Origin: Lachnospiraceae bacterium
GTDB taxonomy: Bacteria; Bacillota_A; Clostridia; Lachnospirales; Lachnospiraceae
Direction: 5' to 3'
Length of the DNA stretch: 62,635 nucleotides
Assembly: GCA_017391465.1 (NCBI GenBank)
Contig: JAFOYH010000037.1
Location: forward strand, 1-62,635
The translations under genes and the position numbers were made by a program. Below, piece by piece: positions 25,941-33,888 of the stretch; the first letter of the stretch is position 1, and each line of letters opens with the position of its first letter. The notes below the pieces were generated by a model that made no database searches, was not told where the DNA came from, and saw nothing but the letters and a program-made list of their open reading frames with translations.

Positions 25941-27836
25941 TCATAGCACAGATGTCGATTTCTTACAAACCATGCATACCAGTACAGTCATGTCATCCTG
26001 CTGCACCATTGATGGCAGATTTAATGCTTCATTTAATATCTCTGCTGCCATTACATTTGGATTCACCACATCCATCTGGGACAACAGATCACACAATGTT
26101 TCATTTCCATGGGGAAAACAGTTCACAACACCATCCGTCATCATAATAATCATATCCCCATCAAATACATTACGACTCACACTTTCACAGTCCATCTCCG
26201 GAAATACCCCCATCGGCAATGAACCGGAAGTCACACACTCGACCTTACGTCCTCTTTTTATAAACGTAGAAGACGCACCAATTTTTATAAACTCGCAAAT
26301 CCCGCTGTAAAGATCAATGACACTCAAATCCATGGAGGAAAATAACCGCTTATCCTCCTGAAACATCAGCACCGAATTTAACATTCGCAAAGCCGAACGC
26401 CGTCCAAATCCCGTATCGACCATCTGCTCCAGCAAATCAATCATAAACTCACTGTCTTTCTTTGCAGCCTCACCGCTTCCCATACCATCCGATAAGGACA
26501 TAAGAACTTGTCCCGAATCAGGATAAAGAAAAGCAAAACTATCGCCACTGACATTCTCACCACTTTTTGTCTTCCGTGCAACTCCCTGTACCACCTGATA
26601 CCGCGCATCTTCAATCAGTTCAAAAATGTCATATCGACGCGACAAATTCGGGACTGTCCCCTTTTCCGGTATAAATTGCTGACCAGACGCTTCACTAACC
26701 CACTTTGCCAGCTGATTCACTGAAATACATTTTCTTTTTCGCGCTCTGGCCATAAGATAAATTTTCTGCCTGCGTCCCATTCTTCCTTCATGGGATATCG
26801 TTATCTTTTTTATTTTGACTGGATACTTGTCCATTCTTTGCATCAATCGATCCGAAAGTTTTTTTCGGTCGCTTTTTCGTTCCGATAATTCCAATGACAA
26901 GTCATCCATAATTTCTGCAATCTCTCCAATCTGTCCGGCATAGGCCAGACGATTTTCATGAAATCGATTCCTCCAGCTCACATTGGCACCCGCCGCCTGC
27001 ATGACCCGATTGGTTTCATCAAGAAAATGATCCATATGAATACATCGATGCCGAAATTCTGCCGGCACTTGACTTTTTTCAACCCGTCCCTGTTCGGAAC
27101 ACAAAGCTAATAAATTATATGCTGAATGGCAAGTATCATAGTACGCATTTTCCCAACAGTGTGTACGCCTGCCACAATCCGCACACATTTTCTCCGTAAT
27201 CTCTGAAAAGGCCTGTGCTTTATCATCTTCGGAAAGCTCAATGCGCTCCCACGGTTCTTGTCCCATCATATGAGAAAGTTTTCGAAAAGATGCCGCCATA
27301 TCTCCCAGACGATATCTTAAAAATTCGTTTTCGCTGTCATCTGAATTTTTTTCTCCACCTTCTTCAATCAGCGGTCGATCCACCTTTTTTAAAAAGGCGT
27401 TCATCATCGCGTAAAACACCATATATCCAGCGGCTCCAAAAACAGCCTCAAGTCCGCCAAGACGAAGCTGCCTTCCAAACATCTGAAAATCAAGACCCTC
27501 TCTTGCTAGTCCATAACCAATATCTGCGGATAAAATCAAAAGGCTTAGCATCAGTAGCATCTTATGCTGGCTGATCCAAGCCTTTTTCCATTCCAGTATA
27601 TACGTTATGAGCATCACACCGATCAGTATGCCCAAATACTTTAGTAACATCGTCTGCGGTACCTCTACGGCCATCCCAATCAGGGCAACCACTGGCAACA
27701 GAGGACGATGCTCCGGCCACATATAAGCAGCGGCAAAATATGCCAGACCCAATGGATTCATCGTATGACCCAGGGGCTGTTGCATAAAACCGCAAAGCAG
27801 TATGACCATCCATTGACGCAAATGGAGCTGCCTCAT
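25941..27836 (-). CDS. spoIIE: stage II sporulation protein E (PP2C phosphatase)
   Basis: 631 aa. SpoIIE dephosphorylates SpoIIAA to release sigma-F in the forespore and helps place the polar septum. The N terminus has about five to six membrane segments (to about residue 155), then a cytoplasmic regulatory region with a Cys cluster (CADCGRRTHCWENAYYDTC) and a C-terminal PP2C domain with SLSDGMGSGEAAKKDS and MTDGVVNC. It is shorter than Bacillus SpoIIE (about 827 aa, ten membrane segments), mainly in the membrane part. The ATG at 27836 has GGGAGG seven bases upstream; a GTG at 27851 lies inside that site and is rejected. tilS follows after 35 bases. Confidence 0.93.
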   Translation of the reverse strand: MRQLHLRQWMVILLCGFMQQPLGHTMNPLGLAYFAAAYMWPEHRPLLPVVALIGMAVEVPQTMLLKYLGILIGVMLITYILEWKKAWISQHKMLLMLSLLILSADIGYGLAREGLDFQMFGRQLRLGGLEAVFGAAGYMVFYAMMNAFLKKVDRPLIEEGGEKNSDDSENEFLRYRLGDMAASFRKLSHMMGQEPWERIELSEDDKAQAFSEITEKMCADCGRRTHCWENAYYDTCHSAYNLLALCSEQGRVEKSQVPAEFRHRCIHMDHFLDETNRVMQAAGANVSWRNRFHENRLAYAGQIGEIAEIMDDLSLELSERKSDRKKLSDRLMQRMDKYPVKIKKITISHEGRMGRRQKIYLMARARKRKCISVNQLAKWVSEASGQQFIPEKGTVPNLSRRYDIFELIEDARYQVVQGVARKTKSGENVSGDSFAFLYPDSGQVLMSLSDGMGSGEAAKKDSEFMIDLLEQMVDTGFGRRSALRMLNSVLMFQEDKRLFSSMDLSVIDLYSGICEFIKIGASSTFIKRGRKVECVTSGSLPMGVFPEMDCESVSRNVFDGDMIIMMTDGVVNCFPHGNETLCDLLSQMDVVNPNVMAAEILNEALNLPSMVQQDDMTVLVCMVCKKSTSVL

Positions 27837-27937
27837 TCTGATCCCTCCCACACATGTCTGTCCTCTCGGACACTAACATCCTATGTCGACCGAACCATCA
27901 TGTTGCACACATTCCATCGACCGATTTTTCCATCGGC

Positions 27938-28243
27938 TTATTCACTCTTCTTAAAAATAATATCATTTGAACCTGCAAGCCCCAGCTTTTCACGTGCCAG
28001 CTCTTTATAATATTCTTCTGATGTCATATATTCTTCTTTATCTTCCAAGGCCGCTTTACGCTCATTCTGTTCATCAATCTGTTCTTGAAGTGACTCCGCC
28101 ACTGCCTGATCCGCTGTCAATCGTTCGTGCAGCTGAACACTGTTATACATAAGAACAATACAAAAAATAAAAACAACACAGGCGATTATCGCCATACCGC
28201 TGCGGTTGCTTCTTCTTCGACGTTTTCTTGCTTTTCCTGTCAT
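27938..28243 (-). CDS. divIC: DivIC/FtsB-like septum formation initiator
   Basis: 101 aa. A very basic cytoplasmic start (MTGKARKRRRRSNRSG), one membrane segment at about 17-34, then a coiled coil with repeating Leu/Glu/Gln (LQEQIDEQNERKAALEDK in part) and the conserved end YKELAREKLGLAG. It is a bitopic divisome protein that pairs with an FtsL-like partner. Its place between yabQ and spoIIE is the usual Firmicutes order, except that yabR is missing. The 100 bases between it and spoIIE hold no gene. Confidence 0.9.
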   Translation of the reverse strand: MTGKARKRRRRSNRSGMAIIACVVFIFCIVLMYNSVQLHERLTADQAVAESLQEQIDEQNERKAALEDKEEYMTSEEYYKELAREKLGLAGSNDIIFKKSE

Positions 28244-28295
28244 ATATCTTCACCTATAATCCCGATTATTTACAATCATTTCATATTTATGGTAC

Positions 28296-28703
28296 TTATT
28301 TTACCTGTTTCCCCAAAATATTGCAATGTTTATCCCGAGATTTTGTATTTATTTTCCGAAGAAGACGACGAATGCTTAAAACCAGTATTTTTACCGGCTT
28401 TAAAAGCATACATAAAAATGCTACATATACAGGACTGATCGTCTTATAATAAAACAAATGTCCTGTCATCAGACCAATGATAATATAGCTTCGTATTTCA
28501 CCACGATGATACGTAAACAAGAGATAAAATAAGGCGACCGTCATAAACAGCCAATATAATAGATCTTCCAGATTCACGAACCGTTTCGAATGATGGATAA
28601 GGTTCCGAAACACCCTGAAGCCATCATAAACCCAACACGTCCACATGCCCCAAAGAAAAGAAAGAAAAAGAAAATAAAACTGCCTTTGTACTTCTGCACT
28701 CAT
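28296..28703 (-). CDS. yabQ: spore cortex biosynthesis protein YabQ
   Basis: 135 aa with about four membrane segments; the start QRQFYFLFLSFLWGMWTCWVYDGFRVFR is typical of YabQ, followed by the DLLYWLF motif. In Bacillus subtilis YabQ is made in the mother cell under sigma-E, sits in the forespore membranes and is needed for the cortex. The Lys/Arg-rich end fits a cytoplasmic tail. It is four bases after yabP and must be co-transcribed. Confidence 0.92.
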   Translation of the reverse strand: MSAEVQRQFYFLFLSFLWGMWTCWVYDGFRVFRNLIHHSKRFVNLEDLLYWLFMTVALFYLLFTYHRGEIRSYIIIGLMTGHLFYYKTISPVYVAFLCMLLKPVKILVLSIRRLLRKINTKSRDKHCNILGKQVK

Positions 28704-28706
28704 TGT

Positions 28707-28991
28707 TTAACGAAACCATCGGCCAAGGCCTTTTTCTGTATGCCCCATGTTTTTTTGTCCCGTCGAATATACCATACTGTCCACATGTCCATCGATATGA
28801 ACTTCTCCCTTTTCCAAAGACAAATGATTCACATGAAGATCTTCACCCCGAACCATGAGCAGTCCATCTTCTGTATTCATAACAATTTCATTTGTGTCGA
28901 AAGATATGACATCCATCACACCCGTCGTCTGGAGATTTCCCCGATTGAACAACACCAGCTTATGATTTTTTACGCCCAGCCGTTCATCCAT
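28707..28991 (-). CDS. yabP: sporulation protein YabP
   Basis: 94 aa, the size of YabP/YqfC-family proteins, with the beta-rich pattern LVLFNRGNLQTTGVMDVISFDTNEIVM and GEDLHVNHLSLEKGEVHIDGHVDSM (read in parts). It acts in spore cortex or coat assembly with YabQ, in the mother cell. The GGGAGG site, eight bases before ATG, directly abuts a 15-pair hairpin in the leader. The gene order rqcP-yabP-yabQ-divIC matches Bacillus subtilis. Confidence 0.92.
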   Translation of the reverse strand: MDERLGVKNHKLVLFNRGNLQTTGVMDVISFDTNEIVMNTEDGLLMVRGEDLHVNHLSLEKGEVHIDGHVDSMVYSTGQKNMGHTEKGLGRWFR

Positions 28992-29006
28992 AAAAAAAGC
29001 CTCCCT

Positions 29007-29042
29007 ATATATTCAGATTAAACAAAGTTAATCTAAATATAT
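29007..29042 (-). promoter_or_regulatory. 15-pair hairpin immediately upstream of the yabP ribosome site
   Basis: The minus-strand arms ATATATTTAGATTAA and TTAATCTGAATATAT (one G-U pair) enclose six bases; the Shine-Dalgarno GGGAGG begins one base after the stem. Confidence 0.6.
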
Positions 29043-29067
29043 GGAAAGGCTCTCCTGAATATTCAAC

Positions 29068-29307
29068 TTATAAATATCTAAATAACTCTTTGGCTTCTTC
29101 CTTACGTACAGTCTCAGCCACATCGAGAACTTCAACCTTTACATTTCGGGTACCAAAACCAATCTCTATCATATCGCCCGCTTTCACTGCGGTTCCGGCT
29201 TTTGCAACTTTTCCATTAATGGAAACACGTCCTGCATCACATGCCTCATTGGCAACCGTACGACGCTTGATCAAACGAGAAACTTTTAAAAACTTATCTA
29301 AACGCAT
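29068..29307 (-). CDS. rqcP: RqcP (YabO-like) S4-domain ribosome quality-control protein
   Basis: 79 aa, almost entirely an S4 RNA-binding domain: MRLDKFLKVSRLIKRRTVANEACDAGRVSINGKVAKAG. In Bacillus subtilis RqcP works with RqcH to add C-terminal alanine tails to nascent chains on obstructed 50S subunits. It starts four bases after hup and precedes yabP by 76 bases. The same order is standard in Clostridia, although mazG, normally next to hup, is absent here. Confidence 0.93.
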   Translation of the reverse strand: MRLDKFLKVSRLIKRRTVANEACDAGRVSINGKVAKAGTAVKAGDMIEIGFGTRNVKVEVLDVAETVRKEEAKELFRYL

Positions 29308-29311
29308 TGGA

Positions 29312-29590
29312 TTATTTTACGTTTACAAGGTCTTTTAAAGCTTTACCAGCTTTGAATTTTGGAGTCTTGGAAGCTGCGATCTGCATAACTTCACCTGTCT
29401 GAGGGTTTCTTCCGGCTCTTTCAGGTCTTTCGCTTAACTCAAATGTACCAAAACCAACCATCTGTACTTTTTCACCTTTTTTAAGTTCTTCACCAACGAT
29501 ATCTACAAATGCTTTTAAAGCTTTTTCTGCATCTTTTTTGGATAATTCTGCCTGTTCAGCGATAGCTGCGATTAATTCTGTTTTATTCAT
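29312..29590 (-). CDS. hup: HU family DNA-binding protein
   Basis: 92 aa, the exact HU size. It begins MNKTELIAAIAEQAELSKKDAEKALKAF, carries the body GFGTFELSERPERAGRNPQTGE and the intercalating-proline region, and ends in KAGKALKDLVN. It bends and compacts DNA. It has a strong AGGAGG site and a consensus-like promoter. It heads the transcript hup-rqcP and possibly the sporulation genes. Confidence 0.97.
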   Translation of the reverse strand: MNKTELIAAIAEQAELSKKDAEKALKAFVDIVGEELKKGEKVQMVGFGTFELSERPERAGRNPQTGEVMQIAASKTPKFKAGKALKDLVNVK

Positions 29591-29633
29591 TTTATCTTCC
29601 TCCTAAATATCCATCTCTTAACATTCAAATCTA

Positions 29634-29662
29634 TTTATAAACTTTTCCTCTTGATTTGTCAA
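29634..29662 (-). promoter_or_regulatory. promoter of hup
   Basis: -35 TTGACA (29657-29662), a 17-bp spacer and -10 TATAAA (29634-29639) on the minus strand. Confidence 0.85.
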
Positions 29663-29671
29663 GGCATTTTG

Positions 29672-29700
29672 TTGCCCGAACACCTTTTTTATGATATATT
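29672..29700 (+). promoter_or_regulatory. promoter of larC-larE
   Basis: -35 TTGCCC (29672-29677), a 17-bp spacer and -10 TATATT (29695-29700). The -35 is weak. Confidence 0.5.
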
Positions 29701-29738
29701 TGTCCCATGGAATTCAAAGGAACAAAGGGGTAATTATT

Positions 29739-31232
29739 ATGAATAAAAAAACATTGTATTTGGAATGCTATTCCGGTATTAGCGGCGATATGACAGTTGC
29801 TTCCCTGCTTGATCTGGGCGTTGATCATGACCTTTTATTAAACGCCTTAAACAGCCTGAATCTTGAAGGTTATGAAATTCAGATTTCACGTGTACTCAAA
29901 GCAGGTATCGACGCCTGTGACTTTAACGTTATTTTAGATAAGTCCCATGAAAACCATGACCATGATATGAAATATCTCCATGGTCATCCACATCATGACC
30001 ACAATCACCATCATGACCACGATCACCATCATGACCACGATCACCATCATGACCACGATCACCATCATGACCACGATCATCACCATCCACATGAGCATCG
30101 CAATCTCGAAAATATCCAGGCAATCATCAACAGCAGCGGTATTTCCCATCGTGCAAAGCATATTGCCCTTAAGATCTTTCAGGTGATTGCCGAAGCCGAA
30201 TGCAAGGCACATAATAAACCATTAGATGAAGTCCATTTCCACGAAGTTGGAGCTGTCGATTCCATCGTAGATATTGTTGCCATCGCTGTGTGTCTGGATG
30301 CTTTAGATATTGAAGAAGTCATTGTTTCTGAGCTTTACGAAGGTCAGGGAACGGTTCGTTGTCAGCATGGTATTTTACCAATTCCTGTACCTGCCGTTGC
30401 CAATATTGTATCTGCTTATGGTCTTCCACTGCATATCATGGATATTCAGGGTGAATTTGTTACACCAACCGGTGCAGCCATTGTTGCAGCCATTTGCACA
30501 GGTCATAAATTACCAAAACATTTTCGTCTGTTAAAGACAGGTATCGGTGCAGGAAAACGCAATTATGAAAAAGCAAGCATTTTACGCGCCATGTTAATCG
30601 AGGATCTGGATAAAGTTTCTGACAAGACACCGATCGAAAAACAGTCTATACCTGTTTCTTCTGGTTTTGAACTGACACTTCACAAAGAACAGCACCTTGC
30701 AGAGATTAAAACCAAATCCACAGAAATTGACTTTGCCAAACGCGAACTTGACCTCGAACCAATCTGGAAAATCGAAACCAATCTGGATGATTGTACTGGC
30801 GAAGTCATCGCTTATACCTTCAATCAGTTATTTGAAGCAGGGGCTCAGGATGTTTATACAACACCAATCTACATGAAGAAAAACCGTCCGGCAACCATGC
30901 TGACTGTTTTATGCCGCGAATCCCTGATTTCTAAAATGGAAGATGTTTTATTCACACATACGACAACTATCGGTGTTCGAAAATATCCAGTGGAACGCAC
31001 CATCCTTCCACGTCAGATTCGTACCATCGATACACCTTGGGGCAAAGCTAAAATTAAATACGCAACATGGAAGAATCATATTTATGCTTACCCTGAAAAT
31101 GATGATGTTGCTGCAATCGCTACCAAGCAGAACTTAAGCTATCCAGAAGTTTATGCTGTTGTGAAAACTTTGGCTTATGAAGCCATTCATGCCGATGCAT
31201 TCACAGAACGCAAAACTCTTCCAGAAGAATAA
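29739..31232 (+). CDS. larC: LarC, nickel-pincer cofactor cyclometallase
   Basis: 497 aa from the ATG at 29739, which has AAAGGGG eight bases upstream. LarC inserts nickel into the thiolated pyridinium nucleotide made by LarB and LarE, using CTP, to form the lactate racemase cofactor. Features: YSGISGDMTVASLLDLG at the N terminus, a His/Asp repeat tract at about residues 84-120 (HHDHDH units, a likely nickel store), HEVGAVDSIVDIVA and GIGAGKRNYEKASILRAM. In Lactiplantibacillus plantarum LarC needs a ribosomal frameshift to join larC1 and larC2; here it is one intact frame. larE follows after 38 bases. larA and larB are not in the window. Confidence 0.93.
   Translation: MNKKTLYLECYSGISGDMTVASLLDLGVDHDLLLNALNSLNLEGYEIQISRVLKAGIDACDFNVILDKSHENHDHDMKYLHGHPHHDHNHHHDHDHHHDHDHHHDHDHHHDHDHHHPHEHRNLENIQAIINSSGISHRAKHIALKIFQVIAEAECKAHNKPLDEVHFHEVGAVDSIVDIVAIAVCLDALDIEEVIVSELYEGQGTVRCQHGILPIPVPAVANIVSAYGLPLHIMDIQGEFVTPTGAAIVAAICTGHKLPKHFRLLKTGIGAGKRNYEKASILRAMLIEDLDKVSDKTPIEKQSIPVSSGFELTLHKEQHLAEIKTKSTEIDFAKRELDLEPIWKIETNLDDCTGEVIAYTFNQLFEAGAQDVYTTPIYMKKNRPATMLTVLCRESLISKMEDVLFTHTTTIGVRKYPVERTILPRQIRTIDTPWGKAKIKYATWKNHIYAYPENDDVAAIATKQNLSYPEVYAVVKTLAYEAIHADAFTERKTLPEE
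30004..30075 (+). repeat. four perfect 18-bp tandem repeats inside larC
   Basis: The unit ATCACCATCATGACCACG occurs four times without a mismatch, with degenerate copies on each side. Each copy encodes a six-residue His/Asp unit, so copy-number slippage stays in frame. Confidence 0.92.
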
Positions 31233-31270
31233 ATTTTCCATTGCCAACTTTTTACAAGGAGGTTGACACT

Positions 31271-32065
31271 ATGAAACGACTCGTCGATTATTTTATTCCC
31301 CATGTCCATGAGGGAATTTGTATAGCCTTTTCCGGCGGCGTAGACAGTAGTGTTTTACTTGCTGCCGCTTGCAAGGCCGTTAGCGAAAGCAACTGTAACA
31401 AGCCTGTTTTAGCCGTAACCTTCGCGACCCGTCTCCATCCTCACAGTGACACAGCGGAGGCCGCAAAACTTGCAAAAACTTTAGGTGCCATTCATAAGAT
31501 TATTGAAATTGATGAATTTTCGGATGTCCGCATTTCCGAAAACCCGCGCAACCGCTGTTATCTGTGTAAATCCCTGCTCTTCCAGTCTTTACTCCAGACG
31601 GGCACAGATGCCGGTTACTCATTTTTCTGTGAAGGCTCAAATGTGGACGACACAAAGGTTTATCGCCCGGGTATTCAGGCTGTCCGTGAATTAAAAGTGG
31701 CCAGTCCACTCATTGAATGTGAACTGACCAAAAATATGATCCGAAGCATCGCTGCAAGCGAAGGTCTGTCTGTGGCAAGTAAACCTTCCACGCCATGTAT
31801 GGCTACCCGCCTTCCATATGATACTCATTTTGATTATGAACTTTTAGACCAAATCAACTCGGGAGAAACGTGGCTGCGAAATCAGAATTTTTATAACGTG
31901 CGTCTACGTTTCCATGATCCGATTCTTCGTATCGAAATTGACAAACCCGACTTTAACCGCTTCATGGAACAACATGAAGCTATTGTAGATGCTATGAAAG
32001 ATCTTGGTTTTAAGTACATTACCTTAGACCTCGAAGGTTTTCGTTCCGGAAGTATGGACCTTTAA
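31271..32065 (+). CDS. larE: LarE, pyridinium-3,5-biscarboxylic acid mononucleotide sulfurtransferase
   Basis: 264 aa. LarE adenylylates the carboxylates of the pyridinium precursor and inserts sulfur, giving the dithiol ligand for nickel. The PP-loop is FSGGVDSSVLLAAA near residue 20. Cysteines are seen in NRCYLCKSLLF and in TPCMATRLPY, the latter at the position of the sacrificial Cys of the lactobacillar enzyme. The start at 31271 is chosen for AAGGAGG eight bases upstream; the frame extends to 31241. It is co-transcribed with larC and closes with a strong terminator. Confidence 0.92.
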   Translation: MKRLVDYFIPHVHEGICIAFSGGVDSSVLLAAACKAVSESNCNKPVLAVTFATRLHPHSDTAEAAKLAKTLGAIHKIIEIDEFSDVRISENPRNRCYLCKSLLFQSLLQTGTDAGYSFFCEGSNVDDTKVYRPGIQAVRELKVASPLIECELTKNMIRSIAASEGLSVASKPSTPCMATRLPYDTHFDYELLDQINSGETWLRNQNFYNVRLRFHDPILRIEIDKPDFNRFMEQHEAIVDAMKDLGFKYITLDLEGFRSGSMDL

Positions 32066-32070
32066 AAAAT

Positions 32071-32124
32071 AAAAAACTTCTCCGAAGAACGCCGTTTTCT
32101 CAGGCTTCAAGGAGAAGTTTTTTT
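32071..32124 (+). terminator. terminator of larC-larE
   Basis: The arms AAAAACTTCTCC and GGAGAAGTTTTT enclose about 26 bases with an inner GAAG/CTTC pair; T run follows. Confidence 0.85.
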
Positions 32125-32130
32125 GTCATT

Positions 32131-32364
32131 TTATTTTGCCAAATCTGAAAGACTCTGAATCAACTCCAAATCTTTCTGTAAAATGCGCATATTCGCTGTC
32201 ATTGGTTCTTCGCCTGGCCGTGCCACAGTAATCTCAATCACTGTTCCCGCACCAACACCTCTGGAAAATACATCCTTGCAAAATGCACTAAACTTTGGAT
32301 GATTGGCTGCAAACTGATTTTTTGCATTCATAAGTCGCATGAGTGCTGCCGGATTCATCATCAT
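32131..32364 (-). CDS. small protein of unknown function
   Basis: 77 aa. I do not recognise it. It starts MMMNPAALMRLMNAKNQF after GGAGG seven bases upstream; the first of three Met codons is kept. It is amphipathic and helical-looking, with a central VGAGTVIEITVARPGEE strand pair and a Leu-rich end. The spacing of 12 bases to the nucleotidyltransferase upstream suggests one transcript. The solid ribosome site and position support a real gene. Confidence 0.75.
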   Translation of the reverse strand: MMMNPAALMRLMNAKNQFAANHPKFSAFCKDVFSRGVGAGTVIEITVARPGEEPMTANMRILQKDLELIQSLSDLAK

Positions 32365-32376
32365 CGATTATCCTCC

Positions 32377-33297
32377 TTAACTCCAAAGATTTGCAGGGTA
32401 TATGCCATCTGCAATTAATTTCTTAATGGAAGCCACAACGCCTTCCTTATCTTCTTTATAAGTCACCCCAAACCATTTATCCTTTGTTTCAAGCACTTTA
32501 ACGGTTGCTCTTCCGGACTGAATCATCTGATCAACAACAGATGGAAGCATGTATTCCTGTTTGATTTCATTCTCTGGAATGCTGGATAGGAAATCGACAA
32601 ACCCTGCTTCAAGTTCATTTAAAAATTCCGGAGGGAATCCCCACATATTCATAGATACACGCTGTTCCGGTGTGATCTTATAATCATAACCGTTATCTTC
32701 ATGTGCCATGGTTCCTTCTGCAGTCAACTGCAAACCACCGGTTTCCACAATTTTAGCCAGACATTCATTCTCATCCACAAAACATACACCACGGGTTACA
32801 GCCCCATTTTCACTCAACGTATTCTTAAGAATAAAACCGGCCATACACATATCATACTGTACATCTGTATCATGTTCTTCAACTAAATAATCATGAACCT
32901 TTTTAAATCCTTCTTTACCATAATAATCATCTGCGTTGATAACAACAAATGGTTCGTTCACAATACCTTTGCAGCAAAGAACAGCCTGCCCCGTACCCCA
33001 AGGTTTCTTACGATCTGCCGGTGCAGTAAATCCCTCCGGAAGATCATCTAAAGACTGGAATACATATTCCACATCCATGGCTTTTTCAATACGATTTCCA
33101 ATAATTTCTTTAAAATCTTCTTCAATATCCTTACGGATAATACAAACCACTTTGTTAAATCCTGCTTCTTTTGCATCATAAATCGAATAATCCATGATAA
33201 TTTCGCCATTGGGTCCCATCGGTTCCAACTGTTTGATGCCACCGCCAAAACGACTGCCAATACCTGCGGCCATAATGACTAATGTTGTATTTTTCAT
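32377..33297 (-). CDS. sugar-phosphate nucleotidyltransferase family protein
   Basis: 306 aa. The N terminus TLVIMAAGIGSRFGGGIKQLEPMGPNGE is the NTP-binding signature of nucleotidyltransferases (GlmU/RfbA-like fold), and INADDYYGKEGF carries the metal-binding Asp residues. The rest lacks a hexapeptide or other C-terminal domain. It would join a sugar-1-phosphate to a nucleotide, but the sugar is not evident and no cell-wall or capsule genes are adjacent. It is 13 bases after the ACT-domain gene and probably shares its promoter. Confidence 0.8.
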   Translation of the reverse strand: MKNTTLVIMAAGIGSRFGGGIKQLEPMGPNGEIIMDYSIYDAKEAGFNKVVCIIRKDIEEDFKEIIGNRIEKAMDVEYVFQSLDDLPEGFTAPADRKKPWGTGQAVLCCKGIVNEPFVVINADDYYGKEGFKKVHDYLVEEHDTDVQYDMCMAGFILKNTLSENGAVTRGVCFVDENECLAKIVETGGLQLTAEGTMAHEDNGYDYKITPEQRVSMNMWGFPPEFLNELEAGFVDFLSSIPENEIKQEYMLPSVVDQMIQSGRATVKVLETKDKWFGVTYKEDKEGVVASIKKLIADGIYPANLWS

Positions 33298-33310
33298 ACC
33301 TTATTGCCTC

Positions 33311-33715
33311 CTATAAGAGAGAAAATCCTTTGGATGACACACACATCTCAACTTCTTCAATATCCTCTGTGTGAATCACCATAACCGGTTTCCCTGATTC
33401 CCGATTAAATGATAAATAAATATAGTCCACACTGATATTACTTTCACTCAGTGCAACAAGTAACTTGTGCAGATTGCCTACTTCATCTTCAACTTCAACC
33501 CCAAGAACATCCTGCATACGGCACAGAAATCCTGCTTTTTCCAGTGCTTTGACAGCCTTTTCCGGTTCAGATACCACCATACGAATAATTCCGTACTCTG
33601 CGCTGTCATTGGTTACGGATCCAAGGATGTTAATGTTTTCTTCAAGTAAAATACCCGTAATCACCTGCATGGTGCCTTTTTTGTTTTCTGCATAAATCGA
33701 AACCTGCTTCAGCAT
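33311..33715 (-). CDS. tandem ACT-domain protein
   Basis: 134 aa made of two ACT domains: residues 1-65 (MLKQVSIYAENKKGTMQVITGIL, ending EPEKAVKALEKAGF) and about 70-134 (GVEVEDEVGNLHKLLVALSESNISVDYIYLSF). Free-standing ACT proteins bind amino acids and often regulate enzymes or transcription; the ligand here is unknown. The start at 33715 has AGGAGG six bases upstream; the frame could extend to 33733. It heads a transcript with the nucleotidyltransferase and the small protein. Confidence 0.88.
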   Translation of the reverse strand: MLKQVSIYAENKKGTMQVITGILLEENINILGSVTNDSAEYGIIRMVVSEPEKAVKALEKAGFLCRMQDVLGVEVEDEVGNLHKLLVALSESNISVDYIYLSFNRESGKPVMVIHTEDIEEVEMCVSSKGFSLL

Positions 33716-33747
33716 ATCTTTCCTCCTGTGCATAATTAATCACTATT

Positions 33748-33776
33748 ATTCTAGCTGTTTTTAAGTTTAATGTCAA
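33748..33776 (-). promoter_or_regulatory. promoter of the ACT-nucleotidyltransferase operon
   Basis: -35 TTGACA (33771-33776), a 17-bp spacer and -10 TAGAAT (33748-33753) on the minus strand, just after the V-ATPase terminator. Confidence 0.82.
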
Positions 33777-33792
33777 CGTTTGCAAGAAATAA

Positions 33793-33824
33793 GGCATGAA
33801 CCGAAACTTTTTCCGGTCCATGCC
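33793..33824 (-). terminator. terminator of the V-ATPase operon
   Basis: The minus-strand stem GGCATGGACC / GGTTCATGCC (one G-U pair) with a twelve-base loop is followed by TTATTTCTT. Confidence 0.75.
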
Positions 33825-33888
33825 CCATTTCATTATGCACACAGCGTTGTCACATCGAAATGCAACTCAACCTCAAAAACTTCTACGT

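Noticed and set aside
27838..27851. GTG start for spoIIE at 27851
   Set aside because: That codon overlaps the Shine-Dalgarno of the ATG at 27836.
29980..30123. Repeated DNA resembling a small CRISPR or satellite, with repetitive frames on the opposite strand
   Set aside because: The repeats are head-to-tail without spacers and encode the His/Asp tract of LarC; the antisense frames are low-complexity by-products.
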